DNA from: Candidatus Dependentiae bacterium
GTDB lineage: Bacteria > Babelota > Babeliae > Babelales > Vermiphilaceae
Direction of reading: 5' to 3'
Assembly (NCBI GenBank): GCA_020431705.1
Contig: JAGQHQ010000009.1
Span: 1-48,987, forward strand
DNA: 48,987 bases
Of the stretch, positions 42,148-48,987 are shown piece by piece (the stretch's first letter is position 1; each line of letters starts with the position of its first letter). The notes beneath the pieces were generated by a model. That model was not told the DNA's origin and did no database searches. It saw nothing but the letters and a program-made list of their open reading frames with translations. A program made the translations under genes and the position numbers.

Positions 42148-42482
42148 TTATACATAAGAATCTTGCTAGCGGTCGCTGGTTTAAATTTTCCTTTCTTGAG
42201 CAATTAGCAAATGTTGGCACTGATATTTCAAGATGTATACGATTAAAAAATAAAGGTGATCTTGAAATGAGTAACGATGCATTTTATCGAGCACTTGAGT
42301 TGCTTGATTTTACTATTGCAGATCCAAAAAACAAGGGGCCTCGGTTAAGAGAACTTTTACGAGTTAGAGAAGCACTTATTGATCATTTTTTGTGTGATAA
42401 TGAATATAATACTACTGATGAGCAATGGCACACATACTTTTTTGATTTTAATTATGCAGCAGCGTTGGCAAAAGGTAAGTAG
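42144..42482 (+). CDS. Small soluble protein coupled to the DUF5674 gene
   Basis: The protein is 112 aa, helical in appearance: NLASGRWFKFSFLEQLANVG, RCIRLKNKGDLEMSNDAFYR, ALELLDFTIADPKNKGPRLR and a C-terminal YFFDFNYAAALAKGK. I recall similar proteins beside DUF5674 genes in other bacteria, though I cannot name a family. The ATG overlaps the upstream stop by 4 nt. A two-subunit complex or toxin-antitoxin pair would fit the arrangement, but nothing in the sequence proves it. Confidence 0.65.
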   Translation: MIIHKNLASGRWFKFSFLEQLANVGTDISRCIRLKNKGDLEMSNDAFYRALELLDFTIADPKNKGPRLRELLRVREALIDHFLCDNEYNTTDEQWHTYFFDFNYAAALAKGK

Positions 42483-42551
42483 TTAATCAATTGCTTAGAA
42501 AAAATATGCAGTTTTATTATACGTTTTGCACAAATAATATTAAAAGCCTTC

Positions 42552-43232
42552 CTAAAAGATAGAAATGAGCCAGTTTCTAAAAAAATAGAAAAATACGATT
42601 ACAAACAGAATACTATCAAACCTGTCTAACAGACCGCCGTGGCCAGGAAATATAGTGCCAGAGTCCTTGATGCCAGCACGTCTTTTTAGAAATGATTCAA
42701 ACAAATCGCCAAAGAAGCATAGTAGACCAACACTAATACCGATTATTCCTATACGTATAGCAATAGTGAGAAAGCCACTATTTTGTGTAGAAACAAAATA
42801 AACAATAAAAAATAATGTAAAAAGGCAGATAATAAAGCCGCCAATAGTGCCTTCCCATGTTTTACCTGGGCTAATACGTGGTGCGATTTTGTATGTACCA
42901 AAAAGCGAACCAATCAAATATGCACCGCTGTCAAAGCTATTGACTAACGCAAGCATCAGTAATAATAAATACCGAGCGTGTTCATCTTGATTGAGTAGTA
43001 TCAACAGCAAAAAAGAAAAAAGTGGATATACTGGTAGCAATACCCAAAAAATCCATGATTGGTGATCAAAAAAATTGCGCCATTCAACTACAATAATATA
43101 TGTTGCACATGCAACAAAAATCACTGAAAGTACGTAGGTCGGAAGGAAAAAGAAGACAGTAAGAAAAAAAGAAAGTAATAGACTTGCAGTAATAGCTCGC
43201 TTTATGAATGTTTGTATAAATTCTGCCTTCAT
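42552..43232 (-). CDS. cdsA: Phosphatidate cytidylyltransferase CdsA
   Basis: The protein is 226 aa with about six membrane helices. It makes CDP-diacylglycerol from phosphatidate and CTP, the branch point of phospholipid synthesis. The signature is complete: SPGKTWEGTIGGF in the middle and the C-terminal GDLFESFLKRRAGIKDSG followed by PGHGGLLDRFDSILF, which carries the catalytic Asp and metal-binding residues. It is slightly shorter than the E. coli enzyme, mostly at the N-terminus. It is the last gene of the BamD-like, YraN, CdsA operon. Confidence 0.95.
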   Translation of the reverse strand: MKAEFIQTFIKRAITASLLLSFFLTVFFFLPTYVLSVIFVACATYIIVVEWRNFFDHQSWIFWVLLPVYPLFSFLLLILLNQDEHARYLLLLMLALVNSFDSGAYLIGSLFGTYKIAPRISPGKTWEGTIGGFIICLFTLFFIVYFVSTQNSGFLTIAIRIGIIGISVGLLCFFGDLFESFLKRRAGIKDSGTIFPGHGGLLDRFDSILFVIVFFYFFRNWLISIF

Positions 43233-43286
43233 TATACTCCTGTGTATTCTAAGATATCAGAAATACCGATTACTGAGATGAATTTA

Positions 43287-43688
43287 TTATAGATTAAAGG
43301 CATCCGCAATATAGGTAACGTGTGTATGTGGTTCAGTTTGTTCAATTAGTGCAACATCAAAGCGGCAGACTTTGTTATATAATTGGGGATGTTTTGCTAA
43401 AAATAATTGTGCTGTCTGTATAATTTTACGCTGTTTTTGCCGTGTAATGACATGCCCAATATCAAAATAATTAGTGCGACGCGCTTTTACTTCAATGAAT
43501 ACAACTGTGTCCTTATCTGCGGCAATTATATCAATTTCTCCGCCGCGTACTGAATAATTTTGCGCAAGAATAGTAAAGCCATTTTTGCACAATGCATGAG
43601 CAACAGCTTGTTCCGCTTGCTGACCAAACTGCTTTATATCTTTTGTTACTCGTTTAAAAAAGTGTACAGTGGTTGATGTATCAGTCAT
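43287..43688 (-). CDS. yraN: YraN (UPF0102) endonuclease-like protein
   Basis: The protein is 133 aa. It has the Holliday-junction-resolvase-like fold: FGQQAEQAVAHALCKNGFTI, then QNYSVRGGEIDIIAADKDTV and VFIEVKARR. These give the Glu, Asp and Glu-x-Lys residues of a PD-(D/E)XK nuclease site. VITRQKQRKIIQTAQLFL and CRFDVALIE follow. The cellular role of the family is not settled. It is 3 bp downstream of the BamD-like gene. Confidence 0.9.
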   Translation of the reverse strand: MTDTSTTVHFFKRVTKDIKQFGQQAEQAVAHALCKNGFTILAQNYSVRGGEIDIIAADKDTVVFIEVKARRTNYFDIGHVITRQKQRKIIQTAQLFLAKHPQLYNKVCRFDVALIEQTEPHTHVTYIADAFNL

Positions 43689-43691
43689 TTT

Positions 43692-44468
43692 CTAAAATCT
43701 TTTAAACAACGATGTTTTTTTTATCGTGTCACTTGCAGCGAGCGTGAATGGATGCTCGGGGAATTTTTCTGTTAACTCTGTTTGTATTTTCTTGAGTTGC
43801 TCAGCATTATGTTGTGCATGAGCTAATTTATATTCAAAATGAAGCAACTGCACTTCTATTTCTGGAACTGCTGACAAAAATTCTTTTTTTACATTGGCAA
43901 TACGGTGATGTGCACTTTGATAATTACCGCGCTTTATATAAAAATCAATAACGCTTAGCTGCGCTTCAGCAAGCTTTTGATTACAGGTAGAGCCAATTTT
44001 TTTTACTTCAGCTGTATAGTGTGTGAATACCCTCTCCCTTTCAAGAAATTGGTCAACAAGTTCAAGAGTTTCTTGCGTTTTGGTTTGATCTCGTGATGTA
44101 TCTAGTGTTTTATAAAAACAACATAGAATTGCTTTATATAATGTATATTCAGTATTTACATCACTTGGATATAGTTTGCTAAACTCGCGATACAGTTTTT
44201 CTGCCTCTTGCAATTTTCCTGTATCAAATAATAAGTCAGCAAGCTCAAGCATAATATCGCGCAGCTCTTTTAAGTCTTGGCATAGCGGAATCATTTTTTG
44301 CAGATACTTGATTGTTCCTTCAGTATCTTTATTTTTTGTTAGTTGTATTTTGCGTTTTTTGAGCTCATTATAATCCATGGCACTGATTGTTTTGCGTTTT
44401 TTAATAAGTTTGCCAAAGCATGATGGAAGAAAAATAAGAAGTATAATAGCGAGAAGTGCTTTTTTCAT
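43692..44468 (-). CDS. BamD-like outer-membrane lipoprotein with TPR repeats
   Basis: The protein is 258 aa. The signal ends with the lipobox LPSC (residues 14-17), so it is lipidated. The mature part is a series of TPR helices: LELADLLFDTGKLQEAEKLY, REFSKLYPSDVNTEYTLYKA and the BamD-typical DTSRDQTKTQETLELVDQFL. BamD is an essential part of the complex that inserts β-barrel proteins such as the one at 38766-40343. A generic TPR lipoprotein is the alternative, but the YPSD...RDQT pattern favours BamD. It is the first gene of the operon with yraN and cdsA and is divergent from gspE. Confidence 0.8.
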   Translation of the reverse strand: MKKALLAIILLIFLPSCFGKLIKKRKTISAMDYNELKKRKIQLTKNKDTEGTIKYLQKMIPLCQDLKELRDIMLELADLLFDTGKLQEAEKLYREFSKLYPSDVNTEYTLYKAILCCFYKTLDTSRDQTKTQETLELVDQFLERERVFTHYTAEVKKIGSTCNQKLAEAQLSVIDFYIKRGNYQSAHHRIANVKKEFLSAVPEIEVQLLHFEYKLAHAQHNAEQLKKIQTELTEKFPEHPFTLAASDTIKKTSLFKRF

Positions 44469-44614
44469 ATAAACTTTATACTTTTTGTTACAAAATCTGT
44501 AGAAAATACCTTTATAAAAAGACTACCCCAAATAACAAAAAATACAACCAAAATACTACCGTATTACCTGAGAGTGTGTTATGGTGAAACCTATAATATA
44601 GGAAAGGTATTGTT

Positions 44615-46345
44615 ATGGCGCAAAATAATCCGCGTCCTGAGCCCCAAAATATAGGTGATTTACTTGTTGTTGCTGGTGTAATTACTAAAGAGCAACTCGA
44701 AGAGAGCATGGAAGCCGTTGCACAAACAGGCCAAGCGTTGCATACATATCTTTTAGAAAAAAATATGATTACTCAGGTGCAACTTGCACATGCATTTGCC
44801 CAATATGCTCATACTGATTATATTGAATTGATTTCTGAAGCAATGACAGATCTTGATATACTTGCCAAAGTACCACTTACTTTTTTGCGAGATAATGTGG
44901 TTATGCCGTTACTTATTGATGGCCAGTTGACTATTGTAACTGATAATCCAGTTAATTTTCAGCCATTAGACGAATTGAATATGCTACTTGGTGGCGGTGC
45001 TCGTTATGTTGTTTCTACAAAACATATCATTATTGATGCACTCAATCGTTTTTATCCGCTTGAGGGTGCAAAAAAAGCAATTGAGGAGCTTGGCAAAGAA
45101 GAAGAAGAGCTTGGTGAAGTGGATTTGCGCTCAATTGATGAAAAAGATATTTCTGCAATAGCCGACCAGGCACCGATTATTAAATTAGTTAACAACATTC
45201 TATTGCAGGCGACTAAGCGTGGTGCTTCTGATATTCATATTGAACCGTTTGAAAAAGAAGTACGTGTGCGTTACCGCATTGATGGAGTAATGTACGATAT
45301 TATGACGCCGCCTAAACGAATTCAGGGTGCGCTTGCTTCTCGTATAAAAATTATGGCAAATCTTAATATTGCAGAAAAACGTATTCCACAAGATGGTAGA
45401 ATTGATATTAAGGTTGCCGGTAAACCATACGATATTCGTGTTTCAGTATTACCTGTTGCATTTGGTGAACGTATTGTGATGCGTATTTTGGATAAATCAC
45501 GTACCTTTGGAAAATTAAAGGATCTTGGTTTTTCCGATCGCGATCTTCAACTTATTGCTGATTCGATTGGTAAACCAAATGGTATTATTTATGTTACCGG
45601 GCCTACTGGTTCTGGTAAAACAAGTACGTTATATTGTGTACTTGGCGAATTGAACAAACCTGATGTTAATATTATTACTGTAGAAGATCCGGTTGAGTAT
45701 CAAACACCCGGTATTGGGCAAGTACATGTGCAAGAAAAAGTTGGATTAACATTTGCCGCCGCGTTGCGTTCAATTCTGCGGCAAGATCCAGATATTGTAA
45801 TGATTGGTGAAACGCGAGACCAAGAGACAGCACAAATTGCGATTCAAGCAGCGCTTACAGGTCACCTGGTGCTCAGTACGCTACATACCAACAGTGCACC
45901 AGCAACTATTACCCGCTTGCTTGATATGGGCGTTGAGCCTTTTTTAATTGCATCATCAATTGTGCTTGCAATGGCGCAACGGCTTGTGCGTAGATTATGC
46001 AATATATGCAAAAAGGCACACAAGCCATCAGCAGATTTATTGCGTAACATGGGACTTTCACAACAAGAAGCGGATATGATTTCATTTTATGAAGCACATG
46101 GATGTGAAGAATGCGGTGGTACGGGGTATAAAGGGCGTATTGCAATTTTTGAGTTAATGGCAATGACTCCTGATATAGCTCGTTTGACTATGGCACGTGC
46201 TGATACCTCGCAACTACGTAAACAGGCAATTGCCAATGGCATGACGCTTTTAATTGAAGATGGATTACGTCATATTAAAGCGGGGGAAACGACTATTGAA
46301 GAAGTCCTTTCAGTTGCAACTATTGAACACGAGGTTATTGAATAA
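44615..46345 (+). CDS. Type II secretion / type IV pilus assembly ATPase (GspE/PilB)
   Basis: The protein is 576 aa with GGAAAGG upstream. The N-terminal GspE-type domain (residues 12-150) contains VITKEQLEESMEAVAQTG. The ATPase core has Walker A GPTGSGKTS (329-337), an Asp box with VEDPVEYQ, Walker B QDPDIVMIGETRD and the His box ALTGHLVLSTLHTN. The tetracysteine zinc motif has CNICKK and CEECGGTGYKGR. It powers assembly of a pseudopilus or pilus; sequence alone does not decide between GspE and PilB. A prepilin gene overlaps its 3' end. No other secretion components are in the window. Confidence 0.93.
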   Translation: MAQNNPRPEPQNIGDLLVVAGVITKEQLEESMEAVAQTGQALHTYLLEKNMITQVQLAHAFAQYAHTDYIELISEAMTDLDILAKVPLTFLRDNVVMPLLIDGQLTIVTDNPVNFQPLDELNMLLGGGARYVVSTKHIIIDALNRFYPLEGAKKAIEELGKEEEELGEVDLRSIDEKDISAIADQAPIIKLVNNILLQATKRGASDIHIEPFEKEVRVRYRIDGVMYDIMTPPKRIQGALASRIKIMANLNIAEKRIPQDGRIDIKVAGKPYDIRVSVLPVAFGERIVMRILDKSRTFGKLKDLGFSDRDLQLIADSIGKPNGIIYVTGPTGSGKTSTLYCVLGELNKPDVNIITVEDPVEYQTPGIGQVHVQEKVGLTFAAALRSILRQDPDIVMIGETRDQETAQIAIQAALTGHLVLSTLHTNSAPATITRLLDMGVEPFLIASSIVLAMAQRLVRRLCNICKKAHKPSADLLRNMGLSQQEADMISFYEAHGCEECGGTGYKGRIAIFELMAMTPDIARLTMARADTSQLRKQAIANGMTLLIEDGLRHIKAGETTIEEVLSVATIEHEVIE

Positions 46346-46832
46346 GGGTTATACTTTAATTGAACTATTAATCGTATTAGTTCTTTTTGTTTTAATAACT
46401 ACACTTAGTATTACAAATTTTGGCTTTTTACATCGTAGTATAACTCGGGCAGAACTTTATCATTTGTATAGTCTGTGTTACTATCTACAACATAAGGCAA
46501 TGGCAACCAGGCAAGAACAAAAGTTATATATTGATATTTCTCATAATACATATACGTACGATAACACAACGTATCAACTGCCTCAATCAGTTAGTTTTGG
46601 ATATTTATCAGGTGTAAAAGGACCACCTACAGCGCCTAAAAAAATTTTGAGTAAGCCAGTCACATTTAAAAATGATACTGTTGAGTTCTATCCTGATGGT
46701 ATTATATCTTCTGGTTCTATATATATAAGGGATGCGTATAATAACAGTTTACATGCCCTTACAAATGGCATTGCACATGTTTCATTTATTCGATTATATA
46801 TATACAATAAGACGTGGAGACTGGTTGTATAG
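46338..46832 (+). CDS. Type IV prepilin-like protein (GspH-type pseudopilin)
   Basis: I start at TTG 46338, giving the short leader MNKG followed by YTLIELLIVLVLFVLITTLS, a class III signal with Gly before the cleavage site and Glu at +5. This makes about 164 aa and overlaps the ATPase gene by 8 nt. The longer in-frame ORF from 46254 would place 28 charged residues before the leader and is unlikely. GAGG lies only 3 nt upstream, so coupling to the ATPase stop is probable. The remainder is β-rich as in GspH (TYTYDNTTYQLPQSVSFGYL, VEFYPDGIISSGSIYIRD). It is a minor pseudopilin or competence-type pilin. Confidence 0.8.
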   Translation: MNKGYTLIELLIVLVLFVLITTLSITNFGFLHRSITRAELYHLYSLCYYLQHKAMATRQEQKLYIDISHNTYTYDNTTYQLPQSVSFGYLSGVKGPPTAPKKILSKPVTFKNDTVEFYPDGIISSGSIYIRDAYNNSLHALTNGIAHVSFIRLYIYNKTWRLVV

Positions 46833-46927
46833 CTTATAAAGGAAAATAAAATAATATTATATTTTTGTATAAGACTCATAAATCCTGTTGTATATTCTAT
46901 CTGTTCTTTTGTATGTTCATCAGTCTA

Positions 46928-48676
46928 TTAGTCATCTTTAGTATTTGAATCATTCTCTTCATCATCATCTGAAAAATCTGAATCATCTGAAAAATCCGAA
47001 TCATCTGAAAAATCTGAGAGATCATCTTTTCCTGCAGCTGATATAGATATTTTTTTTAAAATTAAAATACTATCCATAACGCTTTTTGCAAGTGTTTTTT
47101 CATCATCAGCAAGGAGGAATTCAAACTCCTCCTCTTCCTTGCCTTCCTTCCATTCTAGTTCAGAAAGGTATCTAACTGTATATTTTTTTTCGCTTATCCT
47201 AGAAATTATATACGATGTATCATTATTGTTTATAACAACACATGGCTTTTTAAGTTTCGTATTCTCAAAGTCATGTTTTTTATTAATAAGAAGCCGTAAG
47301 GAATATAATAATTGATTTTCTTTGTTGTTCACAATATTACTAATAGTCATAGTATTAATAATATTTTTTATTGTGTTTCTATAGGTAAAATAGATATTTA
47401 TATTATTAAGGGGAACGTTCAATATTTGCATTGAACGAAATGCAAGTATTTGGTAATTCTTTAACTTATCGTTCGTGAATTTTTCCCATATATAATTTTG
47501 GTATATGGGTTCTTCTTCTAAATCTATCCCTACAAAAGGAATTGTTATTTCACAATTATCAGTGAGCGTACAATTATCCACAGTAACCAATCCAAGATTA
47601 TACTTATTTTTAATATAAGAGCCATAGTTCCCTATGTTTTCTATAAATGCGTTATGAAAATCGATCAAGTTTAAGTAATCCTGATTTTCCATCTTACTCA
47701 AAAAACCATTAATATTCTCATTTGCATCATCGCTTAATACAAAACAAGCACCAAAAGTACCATTCATCTTATGGTCTATTATAATATCCATGTCCTCTGT
47801 TTTTTTATCTGTTTGTTCATTGTTATTGTTATTAGAAAGAATCTTTTTCAAATTTTTTATATAAAAGAAAGGATTATATAAAGGATTATCTTTGTATTGG
47901 TCTTCATAGAAGTTATAGATAGCAACTTTTTCAATCATCCTTTTATCAATTTTATTCCCACTTAAAAGGGTACGAGTTTTATTATTCTTTTTTATTATTT
48001 TTGAAAAAAACAAAGATAGAAAAGATTTATTTTTTTTATCATTAATATCCGCTACAGACTCTGTAATTTTTTTTCTAATGCCTAAAATTTTGCTTTTTAA
48101 TGCCTGAAATTTCTCATTATTTTTTATACTTTTTTTATGGAAATAGGAATCAAAATCATCAATTATTGCTAAGTAGCTATCTATATCTATAACAGTACTG
48201 TGTATAAGTGGTTTAGCACTAGAACCCACACTACTTGTTACTAAACTATTAAATTCTTTTTCTTCTTCGATCTTGCAAAAGTGGTTCGGCCTGACCCATG
48301 CTAATAAACCAAGACCACAAAGCGTCATCGCTGTTGCACCACATATCAAACCTTGTGCTGTAGGATCAAGATGTAAAAATTGATCTTTAAGCGCACGAGC
48401 ACTGTGCTTTATAGCTTGCACACTCAATTCTGTTGGAATAGCTTGTATGCCTGCTAAGTTATTTTTAAGAAGATATCCGCCGACTGCTACAAGACCTGAT
48501 CCCAATACGGCTTTAGCGACTTGAGTAAAAGGCTTTGATGGTGCTACAGGAAATTCTTCTCGAAAAGCTTTTTCTACAGCCGTAGGTCCATCTTTCATGG
48601 CTACAAGGCTGTGAGAAATAGAAAGTGCTAATAGTGCAAATAGCAATTTTTTAAACAGCGATGACATATTTTGCAT
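46928..48676 (-). CDS. Exported or membrane protein with acidic repeat tail, unknown function
   Basis: The protein is 582 aa with a signal peptide (LLFALLALSISHSLVA) and two further hydrophobic segments (VAKAVLGSGLVAVGGYLL; LICGATAMTLCGLGLLAW) within the first 130 residues. A long hydrophilic region follows, very rich in Asn, Lys and Ile. The C-terminus has three tandem copies of DDSDFS in an acidic tail. The tail is encoded by three 18-bp repeats (46965-47018). The ribosome site is weak. No family is recognised. The topology, a membrane-anchored large soluble domain, would fit a surface or effector protein; this is inference. Confidence 0.65.
   Translation of the reverse strand: MQNMSSLFKKLLFALLALSISHSLVAMKDGPTAVEKAFREEFPVAPSKPFTQVAKAVLGSGLVAVGGYLLKNNLAGIQAIPTELSVQAIKHSARALKDQFLHLDPTAQGLICGATAMTLCGLGLLAWVRPNHFCKIEEEKEFNSLVTSSVGSSAKPLIHSTVIDIDSYLAIIDDFDSYFHKKSIKNNEKFQALKSKILGIRKKITESVADINDKKNKSFLSLFFSKIIKKNNKTRTLLSGNKIDKRMIEKVAIYNFYEDQYKDNPLYNPFFYIKNLKKILSNNNNNEQTDKKTEDMDIIIDHKMNGTFGACFVLSDDANENINGFLSKMENQDYLNLIDFHNAFIENIGNYGSYIKNKYNLGLVTVDNCTLTDNCEITIPFVGIDLEEEPIYQNYIWEKFTNDKLKNYQILAFRSMQILNVPLNNINIYFTYRNTIKNIINTMTISNIVNNKENQLLYSLRLLINKKHDFENTKLKKPCVVINNNDTSYIISRISEKKYTVRYLSELEWKEGKEEEEFEFLLADDEKTLAKSVMDSILILKKISISAAGKDDLSDFSDDSDFSDDSDFSDDDEENDSNTKDD
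46965..47018. repeat. Three tandem 18-bp repeats in the acidic tail
   Basis: The unit TCATCTGAAAAATCTGAA occurs three times head to tail with one or two substitutions, each encoding the same six residues (Asp/Ser/Phe). Such repeats change copy number easily, so tail length may vary between strains. Confidence 0.9.
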
Positions 48677-48853
48677 AAGTAAAAAACCACTACAAAAATA
48701 ATTAATAAAATTTTCATTATTCTATTTTTAGAGTTTAGTATAGGTTTTTTTCTTTTTTTTACAAGAGTTATTTAAGCAGAGTCATCTTTTTTGCGTGTTA
48801 TCTGTTCCACTATTTTAGTAATTTTTCTGGATACGTTTAAGATAATAAAAGTT

Positions 48854-48930
48854 AGAATCTATCCCAAAATTCATAAATGCCTCAAAGTATAGAATATAGC
48901 GGCAATTTGTATTGCTGCTATATAGTTTTC
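48854..48930 (-). mobile_element. Inverted second copy of the IS end
   Basis: These 77 bases match 1-77 in inverted orientation with one mismatch. The element boundary is at about 48854, where the match stops. The transposase frame continues to the window end (48987), so at least 134 bp of the element are present here. Confidence 0.85.
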
Positions 48931-48987
48931 AACTTTCTTATTCCATCGAATAAAAATACCTCGCCAGCTATTCAGATGTCCAAATGT
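48871..48987 (-). CDS. IS5-like transposase, C-terminal fragment (5' end outside window)
   Basis: Thirty-eight codons are present before the stop. They read TFGHLNSWRGIFIRWNKK, then VENYIAAIQIAAIFYTLRHL. The W/R-rich turn followed by a hydrophobic helix and LR is typical of the C-terminus of IS5-family transposases. The frame is open to the window edge, so it is cut by the window and not necessarily broken. It points into the window, as does the left copy. Confidence 0.75.
   Translation of the reverse strand, partial: TFGHLNSWRGIFIRWNKKVENYIAAIQIAAIFYTLRHL

Noticed and set aside
46254-46337. Upstream extension of the prepilin ORF
   Set aside because: It lies within the ATPase coding region and would bury the class III leader peptide.
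1-48987. Composite transposon formed by the two IS ends
   Set aside because: The enclosed 49 kb contains essential housekeeping genes (ftsZ, secA, hisS); a contig bounded by repeats is simpler.
1-48987. CRISPR arrays or rRNA genes
   Set aside because: No regularly spaced repeats and no rRNA-like conserved stretches were seen.

Overview
The window is an AT-rich bacterial chromosome segment. It encodes a Gram-negative envelope: a BamD-like lipoprotein, a β-barrel porin-like protein ending in Phe, and a secretion/pilus ATPase with a pseudopilin. It also carries a core division and translation set (ftsQ, ftsA, ftsZ, secA, hisS, rlmB, cdsA). A nucleoside-salvage kinase and an unusually large number of exported proteins suggest a host-associated lifestyle. 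The overall look is reminiscent of candidate phylum Dependentiae (TM6), but that assignment is inference from gene content and style, not from a phylogenetic marker comparison. No rRNA or tRNA gene or CRISPR array was seen.

Both window ends carry the 3' end of the same insertion sequence (an IS5-like transposase C-terminus) in inverted orientation. The piece is therefore probably a contig bounded by two IS copies. The left copy has cut a glycosyltransferase-like gene.

From about 0.1 to 16.1 kb lies a block of glycan-modifying and methyl-transferring enzymes: two exostosin/RXYLT1-like transferases, a fucosyltransferase-like/sulfotransferase fusion, a methyltransferase/DXD-sugar-transferase fusion, a GT2-like/GT6 (ABO-like) fusion, four GT2 proteins, several class I methyltransferases and a MEMO-AMMECR1 fusion. 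Every intact gene in the block begins with a Sec-type signal peptide or an N-terminal membrane anchor, although these families use cytosolic donors (nucleotide sugars, SAM, PAPS). This suggests enzymes sent out of the bacterial cytoplasm, possibly to act on a host.

From 16.2 to 19.3 kb there is a compact minus-strand operon. A 51-residue ribbon-helix-helix protein sits behind a palindromic operator. It is followed by two exported proteins with a nearly identical N-terminal half and different hydrophobic C-terminal halves, each followed by small membrane proteins. This layout resembles polymorphic pore-forming toxins with immunity proteins and is the best candidate for an undescribed system.

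From 19.6 to 34.7 kb come Hsp20, a deoxynucleoside kinase, an exported Hsp20-like protein, RlmB, FtsQ-FtsA, FtsZ, the laccase-domain protein PgeF and SecA, interspersed with exported proteins of unknown function. From 30.6 to 38.7 kb three exported paralogues of an unknown family appear, followed by the large outer-membrane protein (38.8 to 40.3 kb). The right part holds HisS, a translationally coupled DUF5674 pair, an envelope operon (BamD-like, YraN, CdsA), the GspE/PilB ATPase with its prepilin, and a 582-residue exported protein with an acidic repeat tail. Many genes are separated by clear hairpin terminators.
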